Shown here: piece by piece, positions 61,900 to 64,000 of the stretch
Numbering within the stretch: position 1 is the stretch's first letter
Layout of the letters: every line of letters starts with the position of its first letter
Source: Desulfosporosinus sp. HMP52
GTDB taxonomy: Bacteria; Bacillota; Desulfitobacteriia; Desulfitobacteriales; Desulfitobacteriaceae
Length of the DNA stretch: 64,000 nucleotides
Assembly: GCF_000765145.1 (NCBI RefSeq)
Contig: NZ_JMGA01000016.1
Location: 1-64,000, forward strand
Reading direction: 5' to 3'
Translations under genes and position numbers: made by a program
Notes under the pieces: generated by a model
The model's database searches: none
Seen by the model: the letters and a program-made list of their open reading frames with translations, nothing else
Told to the model about the DNA's origin: nothing

Positions 61900-64000
61900 T
61901 TAAATCTCCAAATACTCCTGTAACGAAAGTACTTGGGGCACTGTATTACTGCGAATTTCTTGGAGCGCACGAACCACTGCTTTGGCTGTGTCCATTGATG
62001 AGAAACAGGGCACTCCGTGTTCAGCCGCTAATCTCCTTAAGAGATAACCGGTTCTTTCCGGTGTTCCTTGGGTGGAGGTGCTTAAGATGAAGGAGAATTC
62101 TCTCTGGCGGACTGCTTCTTGAAGAGCCTCACTCGATTCATTCACCACTTCCACTTCTACTCCACACAGGGCTAAAGCTTTAGCAGTATCTCCAGTCCCT
62201 TTAACTCCAAACCCTAGCTGAGCTAATTGGCGAGCGAGAGTAATCGCTTCGGGGCGGTCTTTTTCTGCTACGGAGACTAAAATATTTCCGTCCCCGGGCA
62301 GAGGAATCCGTGAGGCAGCAAAAGCCTTCGCCAGGGCATGACCAAATTGTGTATCCATTCCCATAACCTCTCCGGTGGATTTCATTTCCGGGCCCAGCGA
62401 AGTTTCGACTTTCGTCAACTTTTCAAAAGAAAAGACTGGGGCTTTAACGACTACAAAGGGCACTTCTGGAGCAAGACCATGGGTATAACCCATTTCCTTT
62501 AAGGTCTTGCCGAGAGAAACTTGAACCGCTAAATTGACTAAAGGAATTCCGGTTACTTTAGAAAGAATCGGTACTGTCCGGCTTGCTCTAGGGTTTACTT
62601 CTAAGACATATACTTTACCGCGCACAACAACAAATTGAATATTAATTAGTCCTTTGATCCCGACTCCCTCTGCCAAACGACAGGTGAAATCCTGAATTTG
62701 ATCTATTTCAGAAGGCGTCAAGCTCTGGGGGGGATAAACAGCTAAGCTATCCCCTGAATGGACACCCGCCCGTTCGATATGCTCCATAATGCCGGCTATC
62801 ACAGTCGTCTCACCGTCTGACACTGCATCGACTTCTACTTCTTTGCCGTCTAAATACCGATCCACGAGGATTGGATGTTCCGGAGAGAGGTGAATTGCTC
62901 GTCTTAAGTAATCTTCTAATTGATCCAGATTTTCAACGACTTGCATGGCCCGGCCTCCGATAACATAGGACGGCCTGACGATCATCGGAAATTCCAGTTC
63001 CTCAGCAACTTTTTGGGCCTGACTAACCGAAGTAACACTTCGTCCTTCAGATTGTGGAATACCTAAACGACACAAAAGCTCGGCAAAACGTTCTCGATCC
63101 TCGGCCATATCAATGGCATCGACAGGGGTTCCCAGCACTTGAACTCCGGCAAGCTTTAAGCGTCCTGCTAAATTGATGGCTGTCTGTCCACCAAATTGAA
63201 CTAAAACTCCATCAGCTTTTTCTTTATTCAGGACATGCAGTACATCCTCCATGGTCAACGGCTCAAAGTAAAGCTTATCGGCAATGTCAAAATCAGTAGA
63301 CACTGTTTCCGGATTATTATTGATCATAATAGCTTCTACACCCGCTTCTTGCAAAGCAGACAGCGCATGAACAGAGCAATAGTCAAACTCAATCCCTTGC
63401 CCAATTCGGATCGGTCCTGAACCTAAGACGACTACTTTAGGACCATTACTTATCTTGCCCTCATCTTCTTCCTCATAGCTTGAATAGTAATAAGGGGTTG
63501 AAGAGGCAAATTCTGCTGCACAGGTATCAACAGTCTTGTAGACAGGAATAATCCCTGAATCCATACGCATAGCTCGTACCGTTTCCTCTGAACGCCCAGT
63601 AAGCTTAGCAATTGCTAAATCGGAAAATCCTAGGACTTTTGCTAAGCTCAGCAGTTCGGTGGTCAAAGGTTCATTTTGCAGTCGCTGTTCAAGTAAGACC
63701 AGCTCTTTGATTTTAGACAAGTAGAAAGGATCAATCTGCGTAAGCATTTGAACTTCTAATATGGTCCAATCTCTGCGAAAGGCTTCAGGAATTGCAAAAA
63801 ACCGCTCATGGTCAGCCGAAGTCAGCTTGTCTTCAATCTCCATTTCTGTCCAGCCCCCGGAAGCCTTAATCCGCAGACCAACAGTGCCAACTTCCAAAGA
63901 GCGGGTAGCCTTTAGGAGAGCCGCTTCCAAGGTTCTTTCCATAGCCATAACTTCTCCGGTGGCTTTCATTTGTGTCCCCAGACGATGATCTGCCGCCGGG
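61900..64000 (-). CDS. carB: Carbamoyl-phosphate synthase large subunit, C-terminal two thirds (5' end outside window)
   Basis: The frame is open to the right edge; residues before the first Met (63969) continue the CarB motif LGTQMKATGEVMAM, so translation begins outside. Visible: end of the first ATP-grasp half, oligomerisation domain, then the second synthetase half: GSGPIRIGQGIEFDYCSVHA, NNNPETVSTDFD, VQFGGQTAINLAG, VNPRASRTVPILSKVTG, LGPEMKSTGEVMGMD, and the allosteric MGS-like domain at the C-terminus. It makes carbamoyl phosphate for arginine and pyrimidines and fits with the arg genes here. Confidence 0.95.
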   Translation of the reverse strand, partial: PAADHRLGTQMKATGEVMAMERTLEAALLKATRSLEVGTVGLRIKASGGWTEMEIEDKLTSADHERFFAIPEAFRRDWTILEVQMLTQIDPFYLSKIKELVLLEQRLQNEPLTTELLSLAKVLGFSDLAIAKLTGRSEETVRAMRMDSGIIPVYKTVDTCAAEFASSTPYYYSSYEEEDEGKISNGPKVVVLGSGPIRIGQGIEFDYCSVHALSALQEAGVEAIMINNNPETVSTDFDIADKLYFEPLTMEDVLHVLNKEKADGVLVQFGGQTAINLAGRLKLAGVQVLGTPVDAIDMAEDRERFAELLCRLGIPQSEGRSVTSVSQAQKVAEELEFPMIVRPSYVIGGRAMQVVENLDQLEDYLRRAIHLSPEHPILVDRYLDGKEVEVDAVSDGETTVIAGIMEHIERAGVHSGDSLAVYPPQSLTPSEIDQIQDFTCRLAEGVGIKGLINIQFVVVRGKVYVLEVNPRASRTVPILSKVTGIPLVNLAVQVSLGKTLKEMGYTHGLAPEVPFVVVKAPVFSFEKLTKVETSLGPEMKSTGEVMGMDTQFGHALAKAFAASRIPLPGDGNILVSVAEKDRPEAITLARQLAQLGFGVKGTGDTAKALALCGVEVEVVNESSEALQEAVRQREFSFILSTSTQGTPERTGYLLRRLAAEHGVPCFSSMDTAKAVVRALQEIRSNTVPQVLSLQEYLEI

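Overview
The window looks like the chromosome of an anaerobic, endospore-forming, low-GC Gram-positive bacterium of the Desulfosporosinus/Desulfitobacterium type (Peptococcaceae). This is an inference from content: two Spo0E-like phosphatases beside a soluble histidine kinase, spore-coat-like and CgeB-like proteins, UvsE, a Tat-exported membrane-anchored [NiFe] hydrogenase, a SAM riboswitch in front of the sulfide-dependent anaerobic homocysteine operon, and two genes whose in-frame UGA falls where the family has a redox cysteine (selenocysteine). No database search was possible.

Region 1 (1-31973) is an island that looks dedicated to a glycosylated (spore) surface. It holds a collagen-like protein running off the left edge and two paralogs of its N-terminal domain; a spore-coat-like protein; a 1093-residue multi-domain glycosyltransferase; a nucleotide-sugar cassette (UDP-GlcNAc 4,6-dehydratase, RmlD-like reductase, sugar nucleotidyltransferase, LegB-like dehydratase); GT4 and CgeB-like glycosyltransferases; a YVTN beta-propeller protein; a large propeller/coiled-coil protein; five proteins sharing an 'LQISPxxI' C-terminal domain (DUF6385-like); three tandem GT2-TPR glycosyltransferases plus a two-domain one; and a CapA-like lipoprotein. 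Small XhlA-like and holin-like membrane proteins sit inside it. A 74-residue DUF1858-like redox protein with an in-frame UGA lies between a surface-protein gene and cgeB.

Region 2 (about 32300-36400) is the SAM-riboswitch-controlled operon HcyBio(DUF39)/NIL-ferredoxin/UPF0280 for homocysteine synthesis, then a cysteine-free peroxiredoxin whose peroxidatic position is UGA, and two tiny hydrophilic peptides.

Region 3 (36400-46100) carries PII and an ammonium transporter (convergent), a spore-type amidase/glucosaminidase, UvsE, a histidine kinase with two Spo0E-like proteins, two tiny membrane peptides with matching terminators, an MBL hydrolase, a thioredoxin remnant, tRNA-Thr(CGU) and a small membrane protein.

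Region 4 (46100-64000) is mostly metabolic: hydrogenase small/large/cytochrome b subunits, a MurC-type ligase, the NAD salvage operon pncB-nadE-5'-nucleotidase, a gene-free stretch with a cluster of DnaA boxes, the arginine genes argF, argG and argH with tandem ARG boxes before argF, a zinc-ribbon membrane protein, a KhtTU-type K+/H+ antiporter, and carB running off the right edge.

The strongest unusual signals are the two UGA/Sec genes, the DnaA-box cluster away from dnaA, at least two genes whose only good start is CTG, and the surface-glycosylation island as a whole.
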